45,106 nucleotides of DNA from Kuafuiihalomonas phototrophica (GTDB lineage Bacteria > Myxococcota > Kuafuiibacteriia > Kuafuiibacteriales > Kuafuiibacteriaceae). The position numbers were made by a program, and so were the translations under genes. This document shows, piece after piece, positions 24,820 through 32,911 of the stretch. The notes under the pieces were generated by a model. It saw only the letters and a list, made by a program, of their open reading frames with translations, made no database searches and was not told the DNA's origin. The DNA is taken from NCBI GenBank assembly GCA_031800475.1, contig DAPKRQ010000349.1:1-45106 (forward strand). The letters are read 5' to 3'. Each line of letters starts with the position of its first letter. Position 1 is the first letter of the stretch.

Positions 24820-25833
24820 ATGAGCACCGAACCCAGCCACCTGCGCGGAGTGCCCAAGCCGCACCGCGGTGCCGGCCCCGCCATGGACAAGCTCCACACC
24901 TTCAAGCTGATGGTGCGGGCCCGCGTCCTGGAAGAGCGCATGATCTCGATGCAGAAGTCGGGAAACAGCTTCTTCTGGATCGGCGGGCCGGGCGAAGAAG
25001 GCTTCAACGTGCCTCTCGGGCTGCAGGTCAAAAAAGGCCAGGGCCTGGACCACGACTACCTGCACCTGCACTACCGCTCTTCCGCCATCATGCTGGCCAT
25101 GGGCATGGACCCGATCGACGCCCTCCGGCAGGCGGGCTCCAAAGCCACCGACCCGTTCTCCGGTGGACGCAACTTCGTGAACCACTACGCGGTCCCGAAG
25201 TGGAACGTGGTGCCCGGCAGCTCGCCGATCGAGGTTCAGTACTCGGTGGCTCCGGGGACGGCCCGGGCCCAAAAGCGACACGGCGGCGACGGGATCACCA
25301 TCGTCAACGGGGGCGATGCGGGCACCGCCGAAGCGGACTTTGCCACCTGCCTGAACTGGTCGAGCCAGCCGAATTGGGAGCTGCCGATCCTGATCTTGGT
25401 CGTGAACAACAAATGGGGCATCTCCACCCCCTTCGACGAGGTCCACGGCGACCGGATCATCGTGCGCCGCGCCGAATCCTTCGGGATCCGGTGGGACGTG
25501 GTCGACGGCAACGACCCCGAAGCCTCTTGGTCGCGGCTCGCCGAAGCCATGGCCTACGTGCGGGCCGAACGAAAACCCTTCGCCCTGGAGGCCATGGTCT
25601 CGCGCTTGAACGGCCACTCCTCCAGCTCGGGGGCCAACCGGGTCGACGACGAACCAGACTGCGTGCGGGACTTCGGCGAACGCCTGATCGAGGAGGGTCT
25701 GATCACCCGGGACGAGGTCGACGCCCTGGTGGAACAGAACACCAAAGAGATGGGAACGCTGTCCGAGCGGGTGCGCGCCGAGCCGGAGCCGGAGCCCTCT
25801 GCCGCCTACGACCACATCTTCACGGAGTCCTGA
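24820..25833 (+). CDS. 2-oxo acid dehydrogenase E1 component, alpha subunit
   Basis: Protein of 337 residues, ATG start preceded by GGAG at about 24810. It is a ThDP-dependent E1 alpha subunit of the pyruvate or branched-chain 2-oxo acid dehydrogenase type. The ThDP motif runs from G165-D-A to NN196-197, with the third position Ala where the consensus GDG has Gly. Other landmarks are the family-typical HYRSS, PGSSPIEVQYSVAPGTARAQK and the phosphorylation-loop-like region near 255-275. It decarboxylates the 2-oxo acid together with the beta subunit 5 bases downstream. Whether the substrate is pyruvate or a branched-chain acid cannot be told by eye; the branched-chain type is favoured. E2 and E3 genes are not in the window. 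Confidence 0.88.
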   Translation: MSTEPSHLRGVPKPHRGAGPAMDKLHTFKLMVRARVLEERMISMQKSGNSFFWIGGPGEEGFNVPLGLQVKKGQGLDHDYLHLHYRSSAIMLAMGMDPIDALRQAGSKATDPFSGGRNFVNHYAVPKWNVVPGSSPIEVQYSVAPGTARAQKRHGGDGITIVNGGDAGTAEADFATCLNWSSQPNWELPILILVVNNKWGISTPFDEVHGDRIIVRRAESFGIRWDVVDGNDPEASWSRLAEAMAYVRAERKPFALEAMVSRLNGHSSSSGANRVDDEPDCVRDFGERLIEEGLITRDEVDALVEQNTKEMGTLSERVRAEPEPEPSAAYDHIFTES

Positions 25834-25838
25834 CCGTC

Positions 25839-26897
25839 ATGGCCACCATCGCTCAAGCCGTTCGATTGGCGCTGCACGTGGGAGAGACCCGCCTCGGCGT
25901 CACCGACATCTTCGGAGAAGACGTGGGTCCGCCCCTGGGCGGGGTCTTCACCTGCACCCAAGGACTCGAGACCACCTGGAACTCGCCCCTCGACGAACGC
26001 GGCATCGTCGGCACTTCGTTTGGGCTGGCCTTGGCCGGATGTCGCAACGTGGCCGAGATCCAGTTCTGCGACTACATTCACAATACCATCGATCTTCTTC
26101 GGTTGATCGGAAACGCTCGATGGTCGTCGGCCGGCCAGTTCAGCGTGCCTTTGGTACTGGCGACCCCTGTCGGGGCCGGGATCCACGGTTCGATCTACCA
26201 CTCGCAGTCCATCGACGCGATGGCGACCCACATTCCCGGATGGAAGGTGGTCCTGCCCTCGACACCCAAGGACGCCTACGGCCTGTTGATCACCGCAATC
26301 CAGGATCCGGACCCGGTCATGTTCCTGTACCCGAAGGCGCTGATCCGAGCTCCCGGAAAGGAAAAGATCCCCGGCGAACCCGAAAACCCAAAGGAGCTTT
26401 CGAAGATGATCGACGCGCCCCTCGGGGACGCTCGCGCCGGGTGGAAACCCAAATGGCCCGAGCTCGAGGACTTTTCGATCCCGATCGGAAAGGCCCGGGT
26501 CACCCACGCGGGCACGGACGTGACGGTGGTGAGCTACGGACGGACCGCACCTCTGTGCACCAAGGCGGCCGAGAAGCTGGCGGATGAAGGGGTCTTTGTC
26601 GAGGTCATCGACCTGCGCAGTCTGTACCCCTACGACTGGGAGGCGGTGGTTGGTTCGGTTCGAAAGACCGGAAGATTTCTGACCGTCAACGAGGACACCG
26701 AAGTGACGAACTTTGGAGAGCACCTGATCCGTCGGGTGGTCGACGAGTGTTTTTACGAGCTGGAGGCGCCGCCGCGCTTGTTGGCCGGGGCGAACGTGCC
26801 CGGGATCGGTCTCGCGTGGAATCTGGAGCGGGCGTCCGTCCCTCAACCCGACGGCATCGAAGCGGCGATCCGTGAGCTTTCACGGCAGTACGCCTGA
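25839..26897 (+). CDS. 2-oxo acid dehydrogenase E1 component, beta subunit
   Basis: Protein of 352 residues that completes the E1 enzyme. Family landmarks are VTDIFGEDVG with the catalytic ThDP-contacting Glu, GTSFGLALAG, AEIQFCDYI, GAGIHGSIYHSQS, DPVMFLYPKALIR, VTVVSYG, VEVIDLRSLYPYDW, VNEDTEVTNFGEHLI and the C-terminal VP-x-DGIEAAIREL. Together these are a clear match to PDHB/BCKDHB-type proteins. The start at ATG 25839 is 5 bases after the alpha-subunit stop, so both are co-transcribed. A third gene of unknown function begins 6 bases after this one. Confidence 0.93.
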   Translation: MATIAQAVRLALHVGETRLGVTDIFGEDVGPPLGGVFTCTQGLETTWNSPLDERGIVGTSFGLALAGCRNVAEIQFCDYIHNTIDLLRLIGNARWSSAGQFSVPLVLATPVGAGIHGSIYHSQSIDAMATHIPGWKVVLPSTPKDAYGLLITAIQDPDPVMFLYPKALIRAPGKEKIPGEPENPKELSKMIDAPLGDARAGWKPKWPELEDFSIPIGKARVTHAGTDVTVVSYGRTAPLCTKAAEKLADEGVFVEVIDLRSLYPYDWEAVVGSVRKTGRFLTVNEDTEVTNFGEHLIRRVVDECFYELEAPPRLLAGANVPGIGLAWNLERASVPQPDGIEAAIRELSRQYA

Positions 26898-26903
26898 GGG
26901 CTC

Positions 26904-27914
26904 ATGCACTTTCGATCCTTTCGGCTTCATCCGGTGGCTCCCGAGCGGCTGACCGACCTCGTGTCCTTGGTGTCCGAGGCGCAGGTCACCCTGCGGATGG
27001 CCCTGCCCGAGCGGACGGTGCAGCTGGGGCCGTGGAAGAAGCGCCTTCCGGAGGGACATTGGGCGGAGCTTCAGCTTCGGGTCGAACGGGGGCGAATCCT
27101 TCGAAACGAAGTCCGCGGGGTGGTCGATCCACCCGTGGGCCTGCCGATGGGACTGAAGCTCGCTGGCTTGGCGCTTTCGGACCGGGGTGACGTCCTCGCC
27201 AAGGTGTCGGGACTGCCGCCCGTGAACCTGACCCGATTGGCGGCCGGAGTGCCCCGGATTCCCGGGACCACCGAGGAGCTGCGCCAGGTGCTGAGCGACC
27301 TTCGGGCCAGGCCGAGCGGCCCGGGATCGAACGGCGCCACCGCCCCCGCGACCTCGGAGCCGTCGTACGCGTCGCACGGGCCGGCGCCGGAAGAAGCTGC
27401 GTCCCTGGAGCTGCGGCTGCAGAGCCTGAAGCCGGTGGTCGGGGGACGCCTGGAGCTCGGCGACGCCGGGGTGGTCGCCCTGGGCGAGGAAACCTGCCTG
27501 CACCTGGAGAGCGCCGGGACCTGCGTGTCGGTGGGGGGTGTGCTCCACGTGATCGAGGGCTCGCTGTGGGGGCCCGAGCTCGAGGCCGAAGGGGTCCGCG
27601 GGCGCGTGCAGATCGGCCTGGAGCGAAACGGCACCCACCGCCGGACGCGCCTGGAGTCCGGGACCGTGGAACTCCGCCGCTTTCGGGTGGGCGAAGATCC
27701 GGCGCCCGGCTGGACCCTGGACGGCGCCCAGCTGGGCATCCACGCCTTGGAGTTCGTGCGGAGCGAGGGGGGCTGGAAGAGCTCTGGGGGACTGGAACTC
27801 CGAGGTCGCGGCGGCATTCGGGTGCCCGAAGATCCTCGATGGGCGCGATGGGAGGTACACAGGCCGGCCACCACCCAACAGCACCTGCGCCTGCGCTTCG
27901 ACCCAGAGGGCTGA
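26904..27914 (+). CDS. Conserved-looking hypothetical protein in the E1 operon
   Basis: Protein of 336 residues, ATG 6 bases after the E1 beta stop. I do not recognise it. It is soluble with no signal peptide or membrane helix. The N-terminal part (1-115) alternates short strands and charged residues; a Pro/Ser/Ala-rich low-complexity segment at about 132-170 (GPGSNGATAPATSEP) separates it from a Gly-rich beta-strand-like C-terminal part with short repeats of GxLELGD, LESGTVELRRF and GLELRGRGG type. The position in the operon is the only clue: it may assist the dehydrogenase or simply share its promoter. A similar-sized open frame on the opposite strand is rejected because this one has proper operon spacing. 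Confidence 0.6.
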   Translation: MHFRSFRLHPVAPERLTDLVSLVSEAQVTLRMALPERTVQLGPWKKRLPEGHWAELQLRVERGRILRNEVRGVVDPPVGLPMGLKLAGLALSDRGDVLAKVSGLPPVNLTRLAAGVPRIPGTTEELRQVLSDLRARPSGPGSNGATAPATSEPSYASHGPAPEEAASLELRLQSLKPVVGGRLELGDAGVVALGEETCLHLESAGTCVSVGGVLHVIEGSLWGPELEAEGVRGRVQIGLERNGTHRRTRLESGTVELRRFRVGEDPAPGWTLDGAQLGIHALEFVRSEGGWKSSGGLELRGRGGIRVPEDPRWARWEVHRPATTQQHLRLRFDPEG

Positions 27915-27923
27915 ACGGGTGTC

Positions 27924-29369
27924 CTACTCGCCCTGCCCGCGCGAAAAGCCCGGCACGCCGTCGAAGAGGCACAGGCTTTCGATCTTGATGAAGTCCAGAC
28001 CCTCCGCTTCGATGGCCGACAACAGACGAAGAATGTCCCCGTGGCTCACCGTCTCACCGGCCGGCGACTTGAAGCGGCAGCGCCAATGGTCGGTGCAGAA
28101 AGTCTCCCGATGGCCCTTCGGCCACACTTTGACCCCCCGATTCGTGATCATCGTGAGCTCCAAAAGCGGCTGGTTGGCTTTGCGGAGGCGCTCGGCCAGG
28201 GTGTCGGGGTTTCGGTCGTCGCAGTCGACGAACACGTCGACGCCAACCATCTCTTTGTTGGGGCGAACGGGCTTTTCGGGGACGGAGATCCGGATCCCCT
28301 TCGAGTCGTCGGCGTACCGGACCGCGGCGAGCTTTTCGGGCCGCTGGCCGAGCCGCTCCATCACCGCCCGAGCGAAACCGTCGGTGCCGACCCGCTCCAG
28401 ACTCTTCCCTTCGATGTAGACGTCTGTCGTGTGGACGCCGTCCTCGATGGTGCGAAGCCACGCGTTGTGCACCCTCTCGGCCACCTTGGGATGGCCGACG
28501 TGAACCAGCATCATCACCGCCGAAAGCAGTAGCCCGGAGGGATTGGCCAGGTCCTTTCCCGCGATGTCCGGCGCGGAACCGTGTATCGCTTCGAACATGG
28601 CGCAGTGCTCGCCGACGTTGGCAGAGCCGCACAGCCCGACGGACCCGCTGATCTCGGCCACGATGTCCGAGAGAATGTCGCCGTACAGGTTGGGAGTCAC
28701 GACCACGTCGAAGCCGACCGGGTCGTTGGCCAGCCGAGCTGCTCCGATGTCGACGATCATGTGACGGGATCGAATATCGGAGTATTCTTTCGCGATGCGG
28801 TCGAACTCCAGGTGAAACATGCCATCGGTCAACTTCATGATGTTGTCCTTCGACATGCAGGTAACGGTTTTTCGGTCGTTCTTTCGAGCGTACTCGAATG
28901 CGTAACGAATGACCTTTTCCGTTCCCGGCTGGCTCAACAGCTTCAGGCATTGGGTGACCTCGGCCGTCTGGCGGTGTTCGATCCCGGCATACAGGTCTTC
29001 TTCGTTTTCTCGAACGATCACCACGTCCATGCCCGGAAAGCGGCTGCGGACGAAGGGGCTGTAGGTAACGACCGGCCGAACGTTCGCGAATAGACCGAGC
29101 GTTTTCCGGACCGTCACGTTGAGCGATTTGTACCCTCCACCTTGGGGCGTCGTGATCGGCGCTTTCAGGAACGCCTCGGTCCTCCGAAGCGAATCCCAGG
29201 CAGATTCCTCGATACCGGAAGACACTCCCCGTTCGTAGACGCTTCGCCCTACCTCGATGGTCTCGTACTCGAGTGGGGCCTCGGCCGCGTCCAGAATCCG
29301 CAACGTGGCCTGCATGATTTCGGGGCCGATGCCGTCGCCGTGCGCGACGGTGATGGGGGTCTTGCTCAC
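27924..29369 (-). CDS. Isocitrate/isopropylmalate dehydrogenase-family enzyme (Thermus-type ICDH with C-terminal extension)
   Basis: Protein of 481 residues, GTG start at 29369, giving the family opening SKTPITVAHGDGIGPEIM. Beta-decarboxylating dehydrogenase motifs are present: LNVTVRKTLGLFANVRPV, VIVRENEEDLYAGIEHR, CMSKDNIMKLTDG with the catalytic Lys, DVVVTPNLYGDILSDI and the EAIHGSAPDIAGK nucleotide-binding loop. The first 335 residues are the catalytic core. The last 140 (from about 340, with NTD-like KGIRISVPEKPVRPNKEMVGVDVFVD) match the extra C-terminal domain of Thermus/Rickettsia-type NADP isocitrate dehydrogenase. It should turn isocitrate into 2-oxoglutarate in the TCA cycle. It is convergent with the E1-operon hypothetical gene, only 9 bases apart. 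Confidence 0.88.
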   Translation of the reverse strand: MSKTPITVAHGDGIGPEIMQATLRILDAAEAPLEYETIEVGRSVYERGVSSGIEESAWDSLRRTEAFLKAPITTPQGGGYKSLNVTVRKTLGLFANVRPVVTYSPFVRSRFPGMDVVIVRENEEDLYAGIEHRQTAEVTQCLKLLSQPGTEKVIRYAFEYARKNDRKTVTCMSKDNIMKLTDGMFHLEFDRIAKEYSDIRSRHMIVDIGAARLANDPVGFDVVVTPNLYGDILSDIVAEISGSVGLCGSANVGEHCAMFEAIHGSAPDIAGKDLANPSGLLLSAVMMLVHVGHPKVAERVHNAWLRTIEDGVHTTDVYIEGKSLERVGTDGFARAVMERLGQRPEKLAAVRYADDSKGIRISVPEKPVRPNKEMVGVDVFVDCDDRNPDTLAERLRKANQPLLELTMITNRGVKVWPKGHRETFCTDHWRCRFKSPAGETVSHGDILRLLSAIEAEGLDFIKIESLCLFDGVPGFSRGQGE

Positions 29370-29442
29370 GGGGGCCGGATAGCCACCCGAGCGCCGGGAG
29401 TCCACCGGTACGGCAAGCGCCCCTCGGTTCGCTCGGAGGGCG

Positions 29443-31059
29443 TTGTCCCGCGGACGCCGCTTGGGTATCCACGGATCCGTGGAGGTGGCCGTTTTGGCGG
29501 TGCAGGCCCCGCCGCACCTGAGTCTGCAGATCCGGCTCGACCGGACCCGGTCGGTGGTGGGCTCGGACCCGACGGCGGACGTGCTCCTCCCCGAACTCCC
29601 GCCGGCAGCGTTCCAGGTCGTGCACGGGGGCGGGCGTCGGGTTCGGATCGACCGGCTCGACCAGGAAGGCTCCTTCGAGCCCGAGCCGGACTCGACCTTC
29701 GAGATCGGGCCCTATCGCTTCGCCATCGGGTGGGCCGAACTGCCGGCTGAAGACCGGGTGCGGGGCTCGGGCACGGCGGTGCTGCATCCGTCGGAGCAGG
29801 CCGACGAGGCCCCGGGGCTGGAGTTGCGACCGGTCGATGGCCCACCGCTGCAGCTCCGACCCGGACAAAGCCTGACCCTGGGCAGTGCCCCCGACAACGA
29901 CCTGCCCATCCGGGCGCCCCATGTTTCGGGCTTTCACGGGCGCCTTCGGTGGGATCGGGAGGAGGGCTGGAAGGTCGTGGATCTCGGCTCCACCAACGGC
30001 ACCTTCCTGCAGGGCGTTCGGGTGCAGGAGGCTTCGCTCCCCGAGGCCGGCACCCTGCACCTGGCGGACCACGCCCTCCCCTTTCGGCAGCGCCCGCCAG
30101 CCGAACCGTCCGACGGGGGCACGGTGGCCCGGGCGTATCACGGCATGGTCGGTCGCTCGGTCGCGATGCAGCAGGTGTTCGACCAAATCCCGCGGGCTGC
30201 GCGCAGCGACGAACCGGTCTTGGTCCACGGGGAATCGGGCTCCGGCAAGGAGCTGGTGGCGCGGGCCATCCACGCCGAGTCCGGCCGGTCCGGCCCATTC
30301 TTGGCCCTGAACTGCGGCGCCCTGAACCCGACCTTGGTCGAATCCGAGCTGTTCGGGCACGTGAAGGGCGCGTTCACCGGAGCCGGAGCGGACCGAAAGG
30401 GCGCCTTCGAAGCCTGCGCAGGAGGCACTCTGTTTTTGGACGAGATCGGCGAGCTGCCCTTGGATCTTCAGCCCAAGCTGCTTCGGGTCCTCGAAAGCTC
30501 CGCCGTCCGCCGGATCGGCGACACGGTGGAGCGTCCCGTCGACGTCCGCATCGTGGCCGCCACCCATCGGAACCTGGAAGAAGCGGTTCGACAGGGCCAC
30601 TTCCGAGAAGACCTCTTCCACCGGCTCTTCGTCTTGTCGTTGATCCTGCCGCCGTTGCGGGATCGGCCGGAAGACGTGGAGCTGTTGGCCGAAGGGTTCG
30701 CGGCGTCCCGGGGGGATGGCGTGCGTTTCAGCGAAGCGGCCCGGGCTCGGCTCAGACAGCACACCTGGCCGGGGAACGTGCGGGAGCTGCGCAACGTGGT
30801 GATCCGAGCCCTCGTCATGGGCCGCGGCCCCCAGATCGAGGCCGAGGACCTGCAGTTTTCCTCCGAGGCCTTCGGGCCCAGCCGCCCCCTGGTGCGCCGA
30901 ACCGTCGAAACCGACGAAAGCTCGGAAAAGGCCCGCATGCTCGATGCCCTGACCCAGTCCGGCGGGAACCGCTCCGAAGCGGCCCGGCTGCTGGGGGTCT
31001 CGAAGAGCACCTTTTTCGATCGCCTCAAGCGATTCGGGATCGACGACGCCCCCAACTGA
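29443..31059 (+). CDS. FHA-domain sigma-54-dependent transcriptional activator
   Basis: Protein of 538 residues from a TTG at 29443. A GGAGG box lies only 2 bases before it, so TTG 29461 or GTG 29479 may be the real start. Two N-terminal FHA-like modules are visible: a degenerate one (about 20-100) and a canonical one (125-215) with SGFHGRL and DLGSTNGTF for phosphothreonine binding. The AAA+ domain has Walker A GESGSGKE (263-270), GAFTGA (309-314), the loop that contacts sigma-54, Walker B FLDEIGE and an arginine-finger region. A Fis-type helix-turn-helix ends the protein (GNRSEAARLLGVSKSTF). FHA input implies control by a Ser/Thr kinase. It is divergent from the dehydrogenase gene; targets unknown. 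Confidence 0.92.
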   Translation: MSRGRRLGIHGSVEVAVLAVQAPPHLSLQIRLDRTRSVVGSDPTADVLLPELPPAAFQVVHGGGRRVRIDRLDQEGSFEPEPDSTFEIGPYRFAIGWAELPAEDRVRGSGTAVLHPSEQADEAPGLELRPVDGPPLQLRPGQSLTLGSAPDNDLPIRAPHVSGFHGRLRWDREEGWKVVDLGSTNGTFLQGVRVQEASLPEAGTLHLADHALPFRQRPPAEPSDGGTVARAYHGMVGRSVAMQQVFDQIPRAARSDEPVLVHGESGSGKELVARAIHAESGRSGPFLALNCGALNPTLVESELFGHVKGAFTGAGADRKGAFEACAGGTLFLDEIGELPLDLQPKLLRVLESSAVRRIGDTVERPVDVRIVAATHRNLEEAVRQGHFREDLFHRLFVLSLILPPLRDRPEDVELLAEGFAASRGDGVRFSEAARARLRQHTWPGNVRELRNVVIRALVMGRGPQIEAEDLQFSSEAFGPSRPLVRRTVETDESSEKARMLDALTQSGGNRSEAARLLGVSKSTFFDRLKRFGIDDAPN

Positions 31060-31113
31060 GCCCCGCCGGCCGGTGCTCTGCGGCAGACCGAAGACAGCCC
31101 GGCGACGGACGGA

Positions 31114-32181
31114 TCAGAACGGGCAGGGACTGTGAATGTGGACAGGCCAGCCGGTCTGGGGGTCCTCGAAGGCCAGGTCGGTGGCGTGCAACAACAGGCG
31201 CCCCTCTCCCCGTCCACCCCCGTAGAGGCGGTCGCCCGAGATCGGCGCTGCGAGCCCCAGCGGATGGGCCGCGTGCAGGCGGATCTGGTGGGTGCGCCCG
31301 GTGCGGGGCCGCGCTGCCACCCGGGTCCGGGCGCCCGTCCGCTCCAGGACCTCGAAGTCGGTGTGGCCCGAGCGCCCGTGGACCGGGTCGGCCACCTGCC
31401 GGGGCCGCTCGGCCGGATCGAGCCGAGAAAAAAGGCGAACGGAGTGATGGTCGCCGGCCAGGGTCTGGCACAGGAGGGCCTCGTACCGCTTTTCGACCCG
31501 TCGTTCCCGGAACTGTCGATGGAGGTGGGCAAGGGCCTCGGGCGAGGTGGCCGCCACCATCAGCCCCGAAGTGGCCATGTCCAGACGATGGGCCATCTTG
31601 ACGAAGCCCCACGGCCCGCGGCGGGCCAAAGCCCGCTCCACGCAGTCGGCTCCGCCTTTGCCGGGGACGCTCAGGACGTCCGCCGGCTTTTCGACCACCA
31701 CCCAGCCCGGCCCGGTGGCCCGCACCGTCATGCCGTCCGGCGGCCGGGCCGCGGGGCGATCGGCGAAAGGCGGGAGCCACTGTCCGTCGAAGCGGGCCTT
31801 TCGAAGGGGGGTACCACCGAACCACAAGACCGCCATGGGCGACCGGGGCGCGCCCAAGGCCCGGCTGGCGTCGGCCAGCCGGCGGGCCGCCGGTCCGAGT
31901 CCACCGACCCATCCCGGACCCGGCGGCCTGCCCAAGACCGTCGGCCCGAGTGCGCGAAGCACGAAGGTCCGGGCCCCGTGGACAACCACGGCCACGCCCA
32001 TCTCCACGCCACACTCCGGACGGAGCAGGCGGGCGACCGGAACACCGGCCAGCAGGCCCCCGCCCGCTCGAATACGGTGGTGCAGCTCGAGGGCCAGGTG
32101 TCGAGGGTCTGGCGGATGGCCGGCGGGCAGCTCGGCCACGCCGGTCGGCCCGGTCTCGGGCCAGACCGGCGTCGGTTTCAC
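31114..32181 (-). CDS. RluA-family RNA pseudouridine synthase with N-terminal extension
   Basis: Protein of 355 residues. The catalytic domain (about 155-355) carries MAHRLDMATSGL with D201 as nucleophile, VEKRYEALL, the RTGRTHQIRLH motif and GDRLYGGG, all hallmarks of RluA/RluD-type synthases that convert uridine to pseudouridine in rRNA or tRNA. The first 150 residues are an extra Pro/Arg/Gly-rich segment without an S4 motif I can see. The GTG start at 32181 overlaps the TGA of sodB (GTGA). The gene is thus the second of a two-gene unit with sodB, an odd pairing. The target RNA is unknown. Confidence 0.88.
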   Translation of the reverse strand: MKPTPVWPETGPTGVAELPAGHPPDPRHLALELHHRIRAGGGLLAGVPVARLLRPECGVEMGVAVVVHGARTFVLRALGPTVLGRPPGPGWVGGLGPAARRLADASRALGAPRSPMAVLWFGGTPLRKARFDGQWLPPFADRPAARPPDGMTVRATGPGWVVVEKPADVLSVPGKGGADCVERALARRGPWGFVKMAHRLDMATSGLMVAATSPEALAHLHRQFRERRVEKRYEALLCQTLAGDHHSVRLFSRLDPAERPRQVADPVHGRSGHTDFEVLERTGARTRVAARPRTGRTHQIRLHAAHPLGLAAPISGDRLYGGGRGEGRLLLHATDLAFEDPQTGWPVHIHSPCPF

Positions 32182-32753
32182 TTCATCTGCTCGTTGACGA
32201 AGTCCCAGTTCACCAGATGCCAGAAGTTCTCCAAGTACTTCGGCCGGGCGTTCCGGTAATCAATGTAATAGGCGTGCTCCCAGACGTCACAGGTCAGCAC
32301 CGGCTTCTTGCCTTCCGTGATCGGGTTTTCGGCGTCGGAAGTGGTCACGATGGCCACCCCGTCGCCGTCCTGGATCAGCCAAGCCCAACCCGAGCCGAAC
32401 TGGGCAGCGGCGGCGGCGTTGAACTTTTGCTTGAAGCTGTCGAAGTCTCCGAACGACTTTTTGATCGCGTCGCCGATGGCGCCCTTGGGCTCGCCGCCTT
32501 TGTTCGGGCCCATGCAGTTCCAGTAGAAGGTGTGGTTCCACACTTGGGCCGCCTGGTTGAAGAGCTTTCCAGAAGAGCTCTTGATGATGTCTTCGAGGCT
32601 CTTCTCCGCATCGGCGGTGCCCTCGATCATCGAGTTCAGCGTGTCCACGTACTTCTTGTGGTGCTTTCCGTGGTGATACTCGAGCGTCTCGGCCGAAATG
32701 TGGGGAGCGAGCGCGTCTTTGGGGTATGGAAGTTCTGGAAGTGTAAAAGCCAT
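32178..32753 (-). CDS. sodB: Superoxide dismutase, iron type
   Basis: Protein of 191 residues that disproportionates superoxide. Metal ligands are H27 (EYHHGKHH), H74 (VWNHTFYW), D156 and H160 (DVWEHAYYIDY). Q70 in NQAAQVWNH and the AAAAQFGSGWAWL block mark the iron rather than manganese type. No signal peptide is present, so it is cytoplasmic. The start at 32753 is fixed by a strong Shine-Dalgarno site. The gene is divergent from tamA across 158 bases and overlaps the pseudouridine synthase gene downstream by 4 bases. Confidence 0.96.
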   Translation of the reverse strand: MAFTLPELPYPKDALAPHISAETLEYHHGKHHKKYVDTLNSMIEGTADAEKSLEDIIKSSSGKLFNQAAQVWNHTFYWNCMGPNKGGEPKGAIGDAIKKSFGDFDSFKQKFNAAAAAQFGSGWAWLIQDGDGVAIVTTSDAENPITEGKKPVLTCDVWEHAYYIDYRNARPKYLENFWHLVNWDFVNEQMK

Positions 32754-32760
32754 GTCGGTT

Positions 32761-32767
32761 CCTCCTC
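32761..32767 (-). promoter_or_regulatory. Strong Shine-Dalgarno site of sodB
   Basis: On the minus strand GAGGAGG lies 7 bases before the sodB ATG. It decides the start against the longer open frame, which would add 103 Arg/Pro-rich residues. Confidence 0.8.
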
Positions 32768-32911
32768 GTCCGACGCTCGGCTCCCATCGCGCATCGGTCA
32801 AGTCAAGGCCGACCCCTCGGCCACGCCGGCGACTGCCCCACCTGAAAAATCGCCCGACCGCGTACGACTTCCCGGCTTGTTGAAACCCCTCCGACGTGTT
32901 GTGAGGCCGCC

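Noticed and set aside
26880..27884. Minus-strand frame about as long as the hypothetical gene in the E1 operon
   Set aside because: The plus-strand frame has an ATG 6 bases after E1 beta and a less biased composition. The minus one has neither.
28054..30762. Open frame of 902 codons on the minus strand
   Set aside because: It crosses the isocitrate-dehydrogenase-like gene in another frame and lies opposite the sigma-54 activator; both are well supported.
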